Part shown: positions 44,393 to 52,857 of the stretch, in pieces
Position numbering within the stretch: the stretch's first letter is position 1
Layout: every line of letters begins with the position of its first letter
Origin: an uncultured Collinsella sp.
GTDB taxonomy: Bacteria > Actinomycetota > Coriobacteriia > Coriobacteriales > Coriobacteriaceae
Assembly: GCA_902462065.1 (NCBI GenBank)
Contig: CABQAK010000001.1
Location: 1 to 64,000, forward strand
Reading direction: 5' to 3'
Length of the DNA: 64,000 bases
Position numbers and translations under genes: made by a program
Notes under the pieces: generated by a model
Told to the model about the DNA's origin: nothing
Seen by the model: only the letters and a program-made list of their open reading frames with translations
Database searches by the model: none

Positions 44393-45328
44393 CTAATTGA
44401 CACGTTTTCCATTGTGACCGAAGGGCGTCTGGGCGTGAAGGGCAAACTTGGAGGGCGCATACCTTCCATCCATCATGCGCTCGATAAGGCCCTCGAGTTC
44501 AAGCGAACCCAAGAGTTTGAGTACGCCGACAGCATCGAGCGAGACGAGCGCCGCGATGTCGTCGACCTTGAGCGGAGAGGCAATGAGCGCATGCATCACG
44601 GTCTGCTGTGTTTGATCCAGGTCGGCAATGCCGGGAGCATCGGGGCGCGAGTAGCGCAGAGTGCCGTAGATGCGTGAGATAGCCATCTCGATAGATTCCT
44701 CGTCGATGATGCAACAGGCACCGTTCGCAATGAGGTAATTCGTGCCACGCGACTCGGGCGATAGGATCGACCCCGGCACAGCGAGAAGTTCTCGCCCCAA
44801 ATCCATAGCAGCCTCGGCTGTAGAAAACGTCCCGGAAGGCATACCCGCCTCGGATACAAAGAGGGCTTGCGACAGGGCCGCGATCACGCGATTGCGGCGC
44901 GGAAAGGCAAACTTGCGCGGACCCATGCCCCACGGGGAGATCGACACGACCGCGCCACCCGTATCGAGCGTGCGCGTAATAAGCCCCGCGCTCGAGCGCG
45001 GATAGACCACGTCGGCGCCCGTCCCCAGCACCACGACGTGTTTGCCGCCAGCGTTGACCGCAGCCCAACCCGAGGCCTGGTCACAACCGACCGCGCCGCC
45101 CGAAACTACCGTCACTCCCGCCTCGACCGCCACCTTTGCCGCAAGCTCTGCCACGGCAAGACCATACGGCGAGGCCTTGCGCGCGCCGATGATGGAGACC
45201 GCGGGCGTCGAAAGCACCTCGGGGTTGCCGCGCACATAGAGCGTCTGGGGTACATCAGAAAGCTCCAAAACGATCTCGGGATACAACGCATCACCTGGAT
45301 GCAGCTCGTAGGTCCCCTCGGCCATCAT
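44393..45328 (-). CDS. dprA: DNA processing protein DprA
   Basis: 311-residue RecA-loading protein for incoming transforming ssDNA. Rossmann-like domain: SIIGARKASPYG, VVSGGAVGCDQASGWAAVNAGGKHVVVLGTGADVVYP, and FPRRNRVIAALS. A C-terminal winged-helix-like domain follows (about residue 240 on). The N-terminal SAM domain of longer DprA proteins is absent. Start ATG at 45326-45328 (GGAGG five bases upstream) overlaps the comM stop by four bases. Confidence 0.94.
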   Translation of the reverse strand: MMAEGTYELHPGDALYPEIVLELSDVPQTLYVRGNPEVLSTPAVSIIGARKASPYGLAVAELAAKVAVEAGVTVVSGGAVGCDQASGWAAVNAGGKHVVVLGTGADVVYPRSSAGLITRTLDTGGAVVSISPWGMGPRKFAFPRRNRVIAALSQALFVSEAGMPSGTFSTAEAAMDLGRELLAVPGSILSPESRGTNYLIANGACCIIDEESIEMAISRIYGTLRYSRPDAPGIADLDQTQQTVMHALIASPLKVDDIAALVSLDAVGVLKLLGSLELEGLIERMMDGRYAPSKFALHAQTPFGHNGKRVN

Positions 45329-46848
45329 TGGTCCCTCCTTCCCTGGTACATCGCTGCCTCGAGCACGTGGTCCTGCGTCACTTGCTCGCTCTCGGCGACG
45401 TCGGCGATTGTACGCGCGATACGCACCAGTCGCACGATGCCGCGACCCGTGAGATGTGTGCGCTTCGACAGGCCGAGCACACACTTCTCTGCCGCATCAT
45501 CGAGCTCAAAGGTCGAAACGACGCCGTCAATGGACCGTGTCTCGTCATCCTCGGCCTCGGCATCCGCATCGTCCATACGGGATTCGCGCCAAGCGCGAAA
45601 AGCGCGACCGCGCACAACGTAGTCACGTAACTCGGCAGACGACATACCCTCCGCACCCTCGATAATCACTTGGGGGTCGGGACGGGTCACATCGATCATC
45701 ATGTCGATACGGTCGGCCAAAGGACCGCGCAGTTTAGACCGATAGCGCTCGACCATCGCCGCCGAGCAGCGACACGGCACCTCGCGATCACCCAAGAAGC
45801 CGCAGGGGCAAGGGTTACTCGCAGCCAGCAGCTGAAAGCGCGACGGGAAGGTAAAGGCCCCGTCGACGCGCACGATCCTCACATAGCCGCGTTCGATGGG
45901 CTGACGCAGCGTCTGCAGCACACCCGTGGGAAACTCGGCAAGCTCGTCCAAAAAGAGCACGCCGCCATGAGCAAGGCTGATCTCACCCGGGTGCACCGGG
46001 CGCCCGCCGCCGATAAGGCCTGCGGTCGAAATACTGTGGTGGGGACTGCGGAAGGGCCGGTGCCCCGCCAACAAGCCATCGATGTTCTCACCCAAGACCG
46101 AATGGATGCACAGCGCCTCCTGTTGATCCTCAACGGAAAGCTCGGGCAGGATGCCGGTCATACGACGGGCGAGCATCGTCTTGCCCGATCCCGGGGACCC
46201 AATCATAAGCAAACCGAGCTCGCCGGCGGCCGCAAGCGCCATGCCGCGCTTGGCGACTTCCTGCCCCAGCACATCGGCATAGTCGAGTTCGGGCTCAAAG
46301 GTCGCCTCAACACCCTCGGAATCCAGATAATGACGCACGGCATCGCCCATGCCGCGAGCAAGCTGAGACAGATGATCGATAAAGCCGCAATCAACGCCCG
46401 CAAGCGGCACATGCTGATCGGACCTGCCGGCGATAAAGGACAGCCCCATGTCGCGAGCCAGCAGCTGAAACGCCACCTCGCCCTTGACGGGAAGCACCGT
46501 ACCGTCCAAGCCGAGCTCGCCGGCGATAAGGCAGCGATCGAGGTTGTCACGGGGAATCTGCCCATCGGCCGCCAGAACCGCGATGGCGATGGGCAGATCA
46601 AAGCCGCTACCGGTCTTGCGAATATCGCCGGGCGCCAGATTGACCGTAATGCCCGAGCGTGGGATCTCGAACCCGGCGGAGCGCATCGCGCAGCGAATAC
46701 GACCGCGTGACTCCATCACCTCCATACTCGGAATGCCGAGCATTTGGATGCCCGGAACGCCACCGGCAAGCGAGACCTCGACCGTGACGTGAATCGCCTC
46801 GACGCCGCGGATGCAGGCCGCGTGAACGGCAAACGTCTCGAACGCCAT
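45325..46848 (-). CDS. comM: YifB/ComM family AAA+ helicase-like ATPase
   Basis: 507-residue Mg-chelatase-like AAA+ protein. ComM is a branch-migration helicase promoting integration of transforming DNA. An N-terminal Lon-like fold (GIQMLGIPSMEVMESRGRIRCAM) leads to Walker A GSPGSGKT, Walker B LFLDELAEF, and the C-terminal Mg-chelatase region with CRCSAAMVERYRSKLRGPLADRID. The start overlaps the yraN stop by one base (TGATG). Confidence 0.93.
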   Translation of the reverse strand: MAFETFAVHAACIRGVEAIHVTVEVSLAGGVPGIQMLGIPSMEVMESRGRIRCAMRSAGFEIPRSGITVNLAPGDIRKTGSGFDLPIAIAVLAADGQIPRDNLDRCLIAGELGLDGTVLPVKGEVAFQLLARDMGLSFIAGRSDQHVPLAGVDCGFIDHLSQLARGMGDAVRHYLDSEGVEATFEPELDYADVLGQEVAKRGMALAAAGELGLLMIGSPGSGKTMLARRMTGILPELSVEDQQEALCIHSVLGENIDGLLAGHRPFRSPHHSISTAGLIGGGRPVHPGEISLAHGGVLFLDELAEFPTGVLQTLRQPIERGYVRIVRVDGAFTFPSRFQLLAASNPCPCGFLGDREVPCRCSAAMVERYRSKLRGPLADRIDMMIDVTRPDPQVIIEGAEGMSSAELRDYVVRGRAFRAWRESRMDDADAEAEDDETRSIDGVVSTFELDDAAEKCVLGLSKRTHLTGRGIVRLVRIARTIADVAESEQVTQDHVLEAAMYQGRRDQ

Positions 46849-47333
46849 CACGACACCTGCCAATCGAACGCGTTGTACTGATGCTCGATCTCGGCGATAT
46901 GCCCGCCACGAATGGTGACACCCACGGCATCGAAGCGAATCGCCTTGAGCGGATAATGCTCCATGAGATAGCAACTTGCGATGCGGCGGTAGCGGCGTTG
47001 CTTTTGGGCGTCCACGGCCTCCTCGGGAAAGACCCGCGTGGTGCAATCCAGGGCGACTCGTCTGGTCTTGACCTCGGCCATCACCACGACATCGTCGAGC
47101 TCATCGAGCAGCACCAGATCGGCCTCGCCCTCGGTGCAACGATAACCCTGCTCCAGCAAGGTGTAGCCGCGCTCGTTAAAGTAGTCGATGGTGATCAGCT
47201 CGCCCAGCATGCCCAGCTCGCGGGGACTGAGTCCCTTGATAAACTCGGGCGTCATCGCCCCGCAGTCGAGCTCGCCGTTTTCCCAACGCTCCTTGAGCTG
47301 CTGCGTCTTGCTCTTTTTGCTTGCGGCACTCAT
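46848..47333 (-). CDS. yraN: YraN family (UPF0102) endonuclease-like protein
   Basis: 161-residue small nuclease-fold protein. The core has GELITIDYFNERGYTLLEQGYRCTEGEADLVLLD and VVVMAEVKTRR, matching the E...D...ExK pattern of restriction-like nucleases. About 45 residues precede the usual family start and look helical and charged. ATG at 47331-47333 has AAAGGAG upstream. Cellular role is not firmly known; it lies between rnhB and comM as in many genomes. Confidence 0.88.
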   Translation of the reverse strand: MSAASKKSKTQQLKERWENGELDCGAMTPEFIKGLSPRELGMLGELITIDYFNERGYTLLEQGYRCTEGEADLVLLDELDDVVVMAEVKTRRVALDCTTRVFPEEAVDAQKQRRYRRIASCYLMEHYPLKAIRFDAVGVTIRGGHIAEIEHQYNAFDWQVS

Positions 47334-47432
47334 GGGGTCTCCTTTCCCGCACACTGCATTGCCCCGATGATGAGGGCACCTTTCATGCGGGTAAGTACCG
47401 GAAGCTAACCAAAAGCTGACCAAATGCCGTCA

Positions 47433-47474
47433 AAAAACGGGCCGTACGCAGCAATGGTGTTGCATACGGCCCGC
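47433..47474 (-). terminator. Intrinsic terminator after rnhB
   Basis: A 13-bp stem (47439-47451 with 47462-47474, one G-U pair) is followed by a run of six T on the minus strand. Confidence 0.92.
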
Positions 47475-47522
47475 TACCAGCAGGTTTATAAAACGCCAGA
47501 GGTCCCTGTCTCCACAATTAAC

Positions 47523-48311
47523 CTAGAAAAGGCGCTCAGTCTGCAGAAAGTTTCCGCAAAAGCTCACGCGGTGCAGCGGACAAAGTCCATGTTTGCGAAT
47601 GGCCTCGATATGCTCGGGGCTTGCATAGCCCTTCGACTCGGCCAGATGGTACTCGGGATACTCGGCGTCGTACTCGACCATCATCTCGTCACGCGTGACC
47701 TTGGCCATGATGGACGCCGCGGCGATGCAGGCGATTTTGGCATCGCCCTTCACCACATCGCGCTCGTTGGGAACGGCGCCCAGGGGGTTGCCATCCATGA
47801 GGACGCAGTCGGGTTCAAGTCCCGTATCGGCCACGGCGCCCGCAACGGCGGTACGGATAGCACGGGCCATGCCCATCTCATCGATATCCTTAGGCGCGAT
47901 ATGGCAAAAACCGATCGCCGTCGCCACCTCGGCAATCTTCACAGAGAGCAACTCGCGGCGCGCCGGCGTGAGCTTTTTGGAATCGTTGATGCCCCAGACG
48001 CGCGGCTCCATAGGAAGGCAGACGGCGCATACCGTCAAAGGACCGGCCACCGATCCCCGACCCACCTCGTCGACACCAACGACCACACCATCGCCGCCAA
48101 GCTCATGCATAAGCTCGTACATGTCATTGACGCGCTCGCGCTCGGCAAGCTCTTTGGCATGGCGTTTGAGGGCGCGTTCACAAGCCTTGATCACCTGCTG
48201 GCGCGGGTCCTCGCGATAATGCTCCACGAGGGCGGGAATCTCCTCAAACGTAGCGCTCGCCAACTCACCGGCAACCTGCGATGCCGAAACCGAGCTCGTC
48301 ATGTTGGCCAT
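47523..48311 (-). CDS. rnhB: Ribonuclease HII
   Basis: 262-residue type 2 RNase H cutting RNA in RNA/DNA hybrids and at single ribonucleotides. VVGVDEVGRGSVAGPLTV carries the DEDD first acidic pair and the GRG recognition motif; NDSKKL and LMDGNPLG contribute further active-site residues. An extra N-terminal 70-residue helical region precedes the catalytic domain. ATG at 48309-48311 is preceded by AAGGAGGG. Confidence 0.95.
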   Translation of the reverse strand: MANMTSSVSASQVAGELASATFEEIPALVEHYREDPRQQVIKACERALKRHAKELAERERVNDMYELMHELGGDGVVVGVDEVGRGSVAGPLTVCAVCLPMEPRVWGINDSKKLTPARRELLSVKIAEVATAIGFCHIAPKDIDEMGMARAIRTAVAGAVADTGLEPDCVLMDGNPLGAVPNERDVVKGDAKIACIAAASIMAKVTRDEMMVEYDAEYPEYHLAESKGYASPEHIEAIRKHGLCPLHRVSFCGNFLQTERLF

Positions 48312-48340
48312 ACCAGGCCCTCCTTGCATGCAAATCAGGT

Positions 48341-48370
48341 AAAAAGAAGGGCCACCCGAAGGTGACCCTT
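48341..48370 (-). terminator. Intrinsic terminator after rplS
   Basis: A 10-bp stem (48347-48356 with 48361-48370, one G-U pair) with a TTCG tetraloop on the minus strand is followed by CTTTTT. Confidence 0.92.
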
Positions 48371-48404
48371 GCGTCCAAACGAGTGGACAGACGCTGCGAT
48401 CTTC

Positions 48405-48746
48405 TTAGCGCTTCTCGGGGATGCGAGCAGCCTTGCCCACCTTGTCGCGGAGGTAGTACAGCTTGGCGCGACGAACGCGACCATGACGAACGACCTCGAG
48501 CTTGGCGATCTTGGGGCTGTGAAGCGGGAAGGTACGCTCAACACCGACACCGAAGGACATCTTGCGGACGGTGAAGGTCTCGCGGGCACCGGCGCCGGCC
48601 ATGCGGATGACGTCGCCCTGGAAGACCTGGATGCGCTCGCGGTCGCCTTCCTTAATGCGGTAGTGAACCTTGACGTTGTCGGCGACGCGAACCTGAGGAA
48701 TGTCCTCGCGGATCTGCTGACGCTCGATTGCGCGGATGTAATCCAT
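48405..48746 (-). CDS. rplS: 50S ribosomal protein L19
   Basis: 113-residue L19. It begins MDYIRAIERQQIREDIPQVR and has the family core VFQGDVIRMAGAGARETFTVRKMSFGVGVERTFPLHSP and a basic C-terminus. ATG at 48744-48746 is favoured over a TTG two codons before it, with AAGGA seven bases upstream. It is a single-gene unit with own promoter and terminator; the usual trmD-rplS linkage is broken, trmD being 8 kb away. Confidence 0.96.
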   Translation of the reverse strand: MDYIRAIERQQIREDIPQVRVADNVKVHYRIKEGDRERIQVFQGDVIRMAGAGARETFTVRKMSFGVGVERTFPLHSPKIAKLEVVRHGRVRRAKLYYLRDKVGKAARIPEKR

Positions 48747-48770
48747 GTGCAATTCCTTACTCTTCTAGAG

Positions 48771-48794
48771 GTGCCGTACCACCTTGGCCGGCAC
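48771..48794 (-). promoter_or_regulatory. Leader hairpin of rplS
   Basis: A 6-bp stem GTGCCG/CGGCAC (48771-48776 with 48789-48794) lies in the rplS leader, about 25 bases before the start codon. L19 leaders of other bacteria carry regulatory structures; identity with any known class is not claimed. Confidence 0.35.
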
Positions 48795-48815
48795 GTAGTT
48801 GAACAAACGTATTCG

Positions 48816-48843
48816 AGTATACACGCGCGGGTTTCTGCTGCAA
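48816..48843 (-). promoter_or_regulatory. Promoter of rplS
   Basis: TTGCAG (48838-48843) and TATACT (48816-48821) are separated by 16 bases on the minus strand, 70 bases before the rplS start. Confidence 0.65.
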
Positions 48844-48889
48844 GAACAATTTTTTACGCAGACAAAAAGACAAAACCCGCACATGATAA

Positions 48890-48917
48890 CCGCCCGCCTC
48901 ACGAATGAGGCGGGCGG
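48890..48917 (-). terminator. Hairpin after ppdK
   Basis: A perfect 12-bp stem (48890-48901 with 48906-48917) with a TTCG tetraloop lies 39 bases past the ppdK stop. The T-rich tract on the minus strand begins about 15 bases later, so termination efficiency is uncertain. Confidence 0.6.
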
Positions 48918-48955
48918 CATGAAGGGGGCTACGCTAGGCGTCTATACCCAAAACG

Positions 48956-51706
48956 TTAGGCGGAGCGCTTCGCCTCGAGCTTGGCCTGGGCGGCAGCCAG
49001 GCGTGCGAGGGGCACGCGGTAGGGCGAGCAGGACACATAGTCCACATCGGCCACGTTAAACAGGCCCTTGATGGACTTGGGGTCGCCGCCGTGCTCGCCG
49101 CACACGCCAAAGTGCATGTCGGGATTGGTGGCACGACCCTTCTCGACGGCCATACGCACCAGCTCAAGCACCGCCGCGTCGATGGTCTCGAAGGGGTTGT
49201 CCTTCAAGATCTTCTTGTGCATGTACAGCGGGATGAACTTGGCCTCGGCATCGTCACGAGAGAAGCCGAAGGTCGTCTGGGTAAGGTCGTTGGTGCCAAA
49301 GCAGAAGAAATCTGCGTGAAGGGCGATCTCGTCAGCGACCATGCAGGCGCGCGGCAGCTCGAGCATCGTGCCCACGTGAATGTTGAGCTCGACGCCCTCC
49401 TCGGCGGAAACCTCGGCGATCACGCGCTCGATGACCTCGCGAGTCTGAAAGTGCTCGGCCGTAATGGAAACGAGCGGGACCATAATCTCGGGACGCGGGT
49501 CGACGCCTTCCTTGATAAGGCGGGCAGCAGCCGTGGCGACGGCGCGAACCTGCATGAGCGGCAGATCGCTAAAGACGACGGACAGGCGCACGCCGCGCAG
49601 ACCGAGCATGGGGTTCGACTCGACCATGCCGTCGATACGACGCAGGCGGGCGCGCAGGACGGCAAGCTCTTCCTCGCTAGCGCCAGCGGCTTCCTTCTTG
49701 GTGATGGCGACCTCGAGCTCGCGAGGATTATCCAGGAACTCATGAAGCGGCGGATCGAGCAGGCGGACGACCACATCGCGACCGGACATGGTCTTGAACA
49801 TCGCCAGGAAGTCCTCCGACTGAACCTTGAGCAGGTCGGCCAGGGCTTGCTGCTTCACGGCCTCATCGTCAGACAGGATAAAGCTCTGGATAATGTTCTT
49901 GCGATCGCCCAGGAACATGTGCTCGGTGCGGCACAGGCCTATGGCCTCGGCGCCAAACTCGAGTGCGAGCGCGGCGTCCTCGGGGTTGTCGGCATTAACG
50001 CGCACGTGGTTGGCGTGGCCACCGGTCTCGTCCAGACGAATCTCGTCGGCCCAGGACAGGATGGTGTCCAGATCGCCGGTGAGCTCAGCGGAGACCAGGT
50101 CGACGGGACCGTCGACGACGATGCCCTGGGTGCCGTCGATGGAGATGATGTCGCCCTCGTGCAGCACGCGATCGCTGCCCTCGATACGCACGACCTTCTC
50201 GGCGGCGTCGATGTGGAAGCGCTCAACGCCGCAGACGCAGGGCGTACCCATGCCGCGGGCGATAACGGCGGCATGGCTCGTCTTGCCACCATGGCTGGTC
50301 AGGATGCCCTCGGCGGCGACCATGCCCTTCAGGTCGTCGGGGTTGGTCTCCCAGCGAACCAGAATGACTTTGCGGCCCTCGTTGGCGCGCGCGACGGCAT
50401 CATCGCTCGAGAAAACGACCTCGCCCACGGCGGCACCGGGGCTGGCGTTAAGACCGCAGGCCAGCGCCTCGTACTTCTTGGAGGCGTCAAACTGCGGGTG
50501 CAGGAGCTGGTCAAGCTGCGCGGGATCGATGCGGCTTACGGCCTCCTCGCGGGTGATCAGTCCCTCCTCGACCATTTCGATAGCGATGCGCAGGGCGGCA
50601 GTGGCGGTACGCTTGCCCACGCGGGTCTGGAGCATCCAGAGCTTGCCCTGCTCGATGGTGAACTCAATATCGCACATATCGCGATAGTGATCCTCGAGCG
50701 TCAGGAAGACGCGCTCGAGCTCCTCGCCCGCGGACTCAAGGCCCGGGGTGGCCTTGAGGTCGGCGATGGGCTCGGTGTTGCGGATGCCGGCGACGACATC
50801 CTCGCCCTGGGCGTTGACTAGAAAGTCGCCGTAGAACTCCTTAGTGCCGTCGGCCGGGTTGCGCGTAAAGGCGACGCCGGTCGCGGAGGTCTCACCCTTG
50901 TTGCCAAAGGCCATGGCCTGGACGTTGACGGCAGTACCGAGCTCGTCGGAGATGCCGTGCTGTTTGCGGTAGATGCAGGCGCGCTCGTTCATCCAGCTGC
51001 CAAAGACGGCCTGGATGGCAAGGCGCAGCTGAAGCTCAGGATCGTGCGGGAAGACGGGCTTGCCGTCGGCGACCTCGAGCTCGGGATACAGGGCGGCCTC
51101 GACGTTATCAGAGAAGATGCCCTTGAAGGTCTCGACAAGCTCCTGAAGGTCCTCGGCCGAGAGCTCGGAATCGACGCGAACGCCGGCGACCAGGCGGGCC
51201 TGGGTCAGGGCGTTCTCGAACAGGTCGGCATCAACACCCATAACGACGTTGGAGAACATCTGGATAAAGCGGCGGTAGCTATCCCAGGCAAAACGCGAGT
51301 TTTGCGTCTGCGCGATGAGACCCTGAACAGAGTCGTCGTTGAGGCCAAGGTTGAGAACCGTGTCCATCATACCAGGCATAGAAAACGGAGCGCCCGAGCG
51401 AACCGACACGAGTAGCGGATCATTGTCGTCACCGAGCTTCTTGCCACAGCGGGCCTCGAGGTCCGCCTCGGCGGCAACGATCTCATCAAGTGCGCCCTCG
51501 GGCCACACGTTGCCGGCACCGGAGTACTCGACACAGGTCTGGCAGGTAATGGTAAAGCCACCGGGAACCGGCAGGCCGATGCGGCTCATCTCGGCAAGGT
51601 TTGCGCCCTTGCCGCCAAGCACGAAGTTCATGGACTTGTCGCCCTCAGTGACACAGGTGCCCTGGACGTCGGTTCCAAAACGGTAAACCCTCTTGCAATC
51701 GCTCAC
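48956..51706 (-). CDS. ppdK: Pyruvate, phosphate dikinase
   Basis: 916-residue PPDK interconverting pyruvate+ATP+Pi and PEP+AMP+PPi. N-terminal ATP-grasp domain (VLGGKGANLAEMSRIGLPVPGGF), the swivelling phosphohistidine domain with GILTSHGGKTSHAAVIARGMGTPCV, and the PEP/pyruvate TIM barrel with SFGTNDLTQ-like segment and CGEHGGDP (acid/base Cys). The regulatory Thr precedes the catalytic His (TSH). Start is taken as GTG at 51704-51706 with GGGGAA upstream; an in-frame ATG seven codons earlier overlaps that SD. Next to its regulator gene. Confidence 0.96.
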   Translation of the reverse strand: MSDCKRVYRFGTDVQGTCVTEGDKSMNFVLGGKGANLAEMSRIGLPVPGGFTITCQTCVEYSGAGNVWPEGALDEIVAAEADLEARCGKKLGDDNDPLLVSVRSGAPFSMPGMMDTVLNLGLNDDSVQGLIAQTQNSRFAWDSYRRFIQMFSNVVMGVDADLFENALTQARLVAGVRVDSELSAEDLQELVETFKGIFSDNVEAALYPELEVADGKPVFPHDPELQLRLAIQAVFGSWMNERACIYRKQHGISDELGTAVNVQAMAFGNKGETSATGVAFTRNPADGTKEFYGDFLVNAQGEDVVAGIRNTEPIADLKATPGLESAGEELERVFLTLEDHYRDMCDIEFTIEQGKLWMLQTRVGKRTATAALRIAIEMVEEGLITREEAVSRIDPAQLDQLLHPQFDASKKYEALACGLNASPGAAVGEVVFSSDDAVARANEGRKVILVRWETNPDDLKGMVAAEGILTSHGGKTSHAAVIARGMGTPCVCGVERFHIDAAEKVVRIEGSDRVLHEGDIISIDGTQGIVVDGPVDLVSAELTGDLDTILSWADEIRLDETGGHANHVRVNADNPEDAALALEFGAEAIGLCRTEHMFLGDRKNIIQSFILSDDEAVKQQALADLLKVQSEDFLAMFKTMSGRDVVVRLLDPPLHEFLDNPRELEVAITKKEAAGASEEELAVLRARLRRIDGMVESNPMLGLRGVRLSVVFSDLPLMQVRAVATAAARLIKEGVDPRPEIMVPLVSITAEHFQTREVIERVIAEVSAEEGVELNIHVGTMLELPRACMVADEIALHADFFCFGTNDLTQTTFGFSRDDAEAKFIPLYMHKKILKDNPFETIDAAVLELVRMAVEKGRATNPDMHFGVCGEHGGDPKSIKGLFNVADVDYVSCSPYRVPLARLAAAQAKLEAKRSA

Positions 51707-51781
51707 GATACTTCCCCTTCCATGCACTTACGCGCACGACCGTGGTAACGAATCGACCCGCCGGATGCGGGCCGTGAGGGA

Positions 51782-51787
51782 ACTATA
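51782..51787 (-). promoter_or_regulatory. Probable ppdK -10 element
   Basis: TATAGT on the minus strand lies 75 bases before the ppdK start codon. No clear -35 is seen, which would fit an activator-dependent promoter; repeats further upstream could bind one. Confidence 0.4.
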
Positions 51788-51828
51788 CGACCGGATTTGA
51801 ACGGGCTTGAGCAGAGGATACGCGGTTT

Positions 51829-51867
51829 GGTAAACGTGCTAAAACTGGCGGTAAACGGTAGGTAAAG
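51829..51867 (-). promoter_or_regulatory. Phased CGTTTACC repeats upstream of ppdK
   Basis: On the minus strand CGTTTACC occurs at 51829-51836 and 51850-51857, and TTTACC again at 51861-51866; starts are 21 and 11 bases apart, i.e. two and one helical turns. The middle copy is part of TACCGTTTACCG (51849-51860), identical to 12 bases in the adhE promoter. A DNA-binding regulator is inferred. Confidence 0.45.
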
Positions 51868-51956
51868 TTGGTTACCTTATGAAGATACCACTACAATAAA
51901 AAAGCAGGTCAGATGCGATGTTTTTGCTAAATCGCTTTATCAAAATGCTACTAATA

Positions 51957-52823
51957 TTAGGCGCGGCGGGTGGCTCGGCGGGCGCGAGCTTCTTGGATTT
52001 CCTCCAAGTGGCTAATGATCTCGGCAGCGCTTTCCTCGATGGCCTTGCCGTCGGTACGCACCACAAAGCAGCCTAGGCGCTTCATGAGGGCACGAGCTTC
52101 CTCGAGCTCGCTGCGCACGCTCTCGGGCTCGGCATAGGAGCCGGCGACGGCACGGGCGTAGTCGTCGCCCAAGCGGCTATCGCGAATTTCGGAAATCACA
52201 TCGACGGTCGAAATCAGGCCGAACAAGCGCATCGGGTCAACCTCGTAAATCGACTTGGGCGGCTCTATGCCGTGGGCCAACGGAACATTGGCAACCTTGT
52301 AACCTTGAAAGGCCAAAAACATCGACAGCGGCGTCTTGGACGTGCGCGATACGCCCAACAGCACGATATCGGCACCCGACAGATCGTCGCAACCGCGCCC
52401 GTCATCGTGCTCAACGAAATACTCCATGGCCTCGATACGATGGAAATAGCGGTCATCGGTCTTGTGAATCACGCCCGCGATGCCCTTGGGCGTCGCACCG
52501 ATGAGCGACGACAGCACGGCGAGCGTCGGACCGATCAGGTCGACCGAGCGAATGTGCAGCATGCCCAAGTAGTCGAGCACACGAGCACGAAGGGCCGGGT
52601 CGACAATGGTGTGGAACACGGCGATATCGCGATGGCCGTCATCGACGCGCGGCCCCACAAATGACTTGACCTGCTCCACGGAGGTCACCTTGGGCAGGCG
52701 CAAAACGCGAAAAGCCCCTTCATCAAATTGCCCGGAAGCCGCAAGCACCACCTCACAAGCAGTATCACCGAGCGAGTCGGAGATAACGATAACGGTGGGA
52801 CGAACGGCGACCGGGCAATCCAT
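51957..52823 (-). CDS. ppsR: PPDK regulatory protein (bifunctional kinase/pyrophosphorylase)
   Basis: 288-residue DUF299 protein that inactivates PPDK by ADP-dependent Thr phosphorylation and reactivates it by Pi-dependent dephosphorylation. P-loop LLGVSRTSKTPLSMFLA (about residues 153-169), N-terminal VIVISDSLGDTA, and YKVANVPLA after it are characteristic. ATG at 52823 has GGAGC upstream. It lies directly upstream of ppdK in the same direction, which makes PPDK rather than PEP synthase the expected target. Confidence 0.93.
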   Translation of the reverse strand: MDCPVAVRPTVIVISDSLGDTACEVVLAASGQFDEGAFRVLRLPKVTSVEQVKSFVGPRVDDGHRDIAVFHTIVDPALRARVLDYLGMLHIRSVDLIGPTLAVLSSLIGATPKGIAGVIHKTDDRYFHRIEAMEYFVEHDDGRGCDDLSGADIVLLGVSRTSKTPLSMFLAFQGYKVANVPLAHGIEPPKSIYEVDPMRLFGLISTVDVISEIRDSRLGDDYARAVAGSYAEPESVRSELEEARALMKRLGCFVVRTDGKAIEESAAEIISHLEEIQEARARRATRRA

Positions 52824-52857
52824 GCGGGGCTCCTTTTGCGCTTACGCGCAGGCTGGC

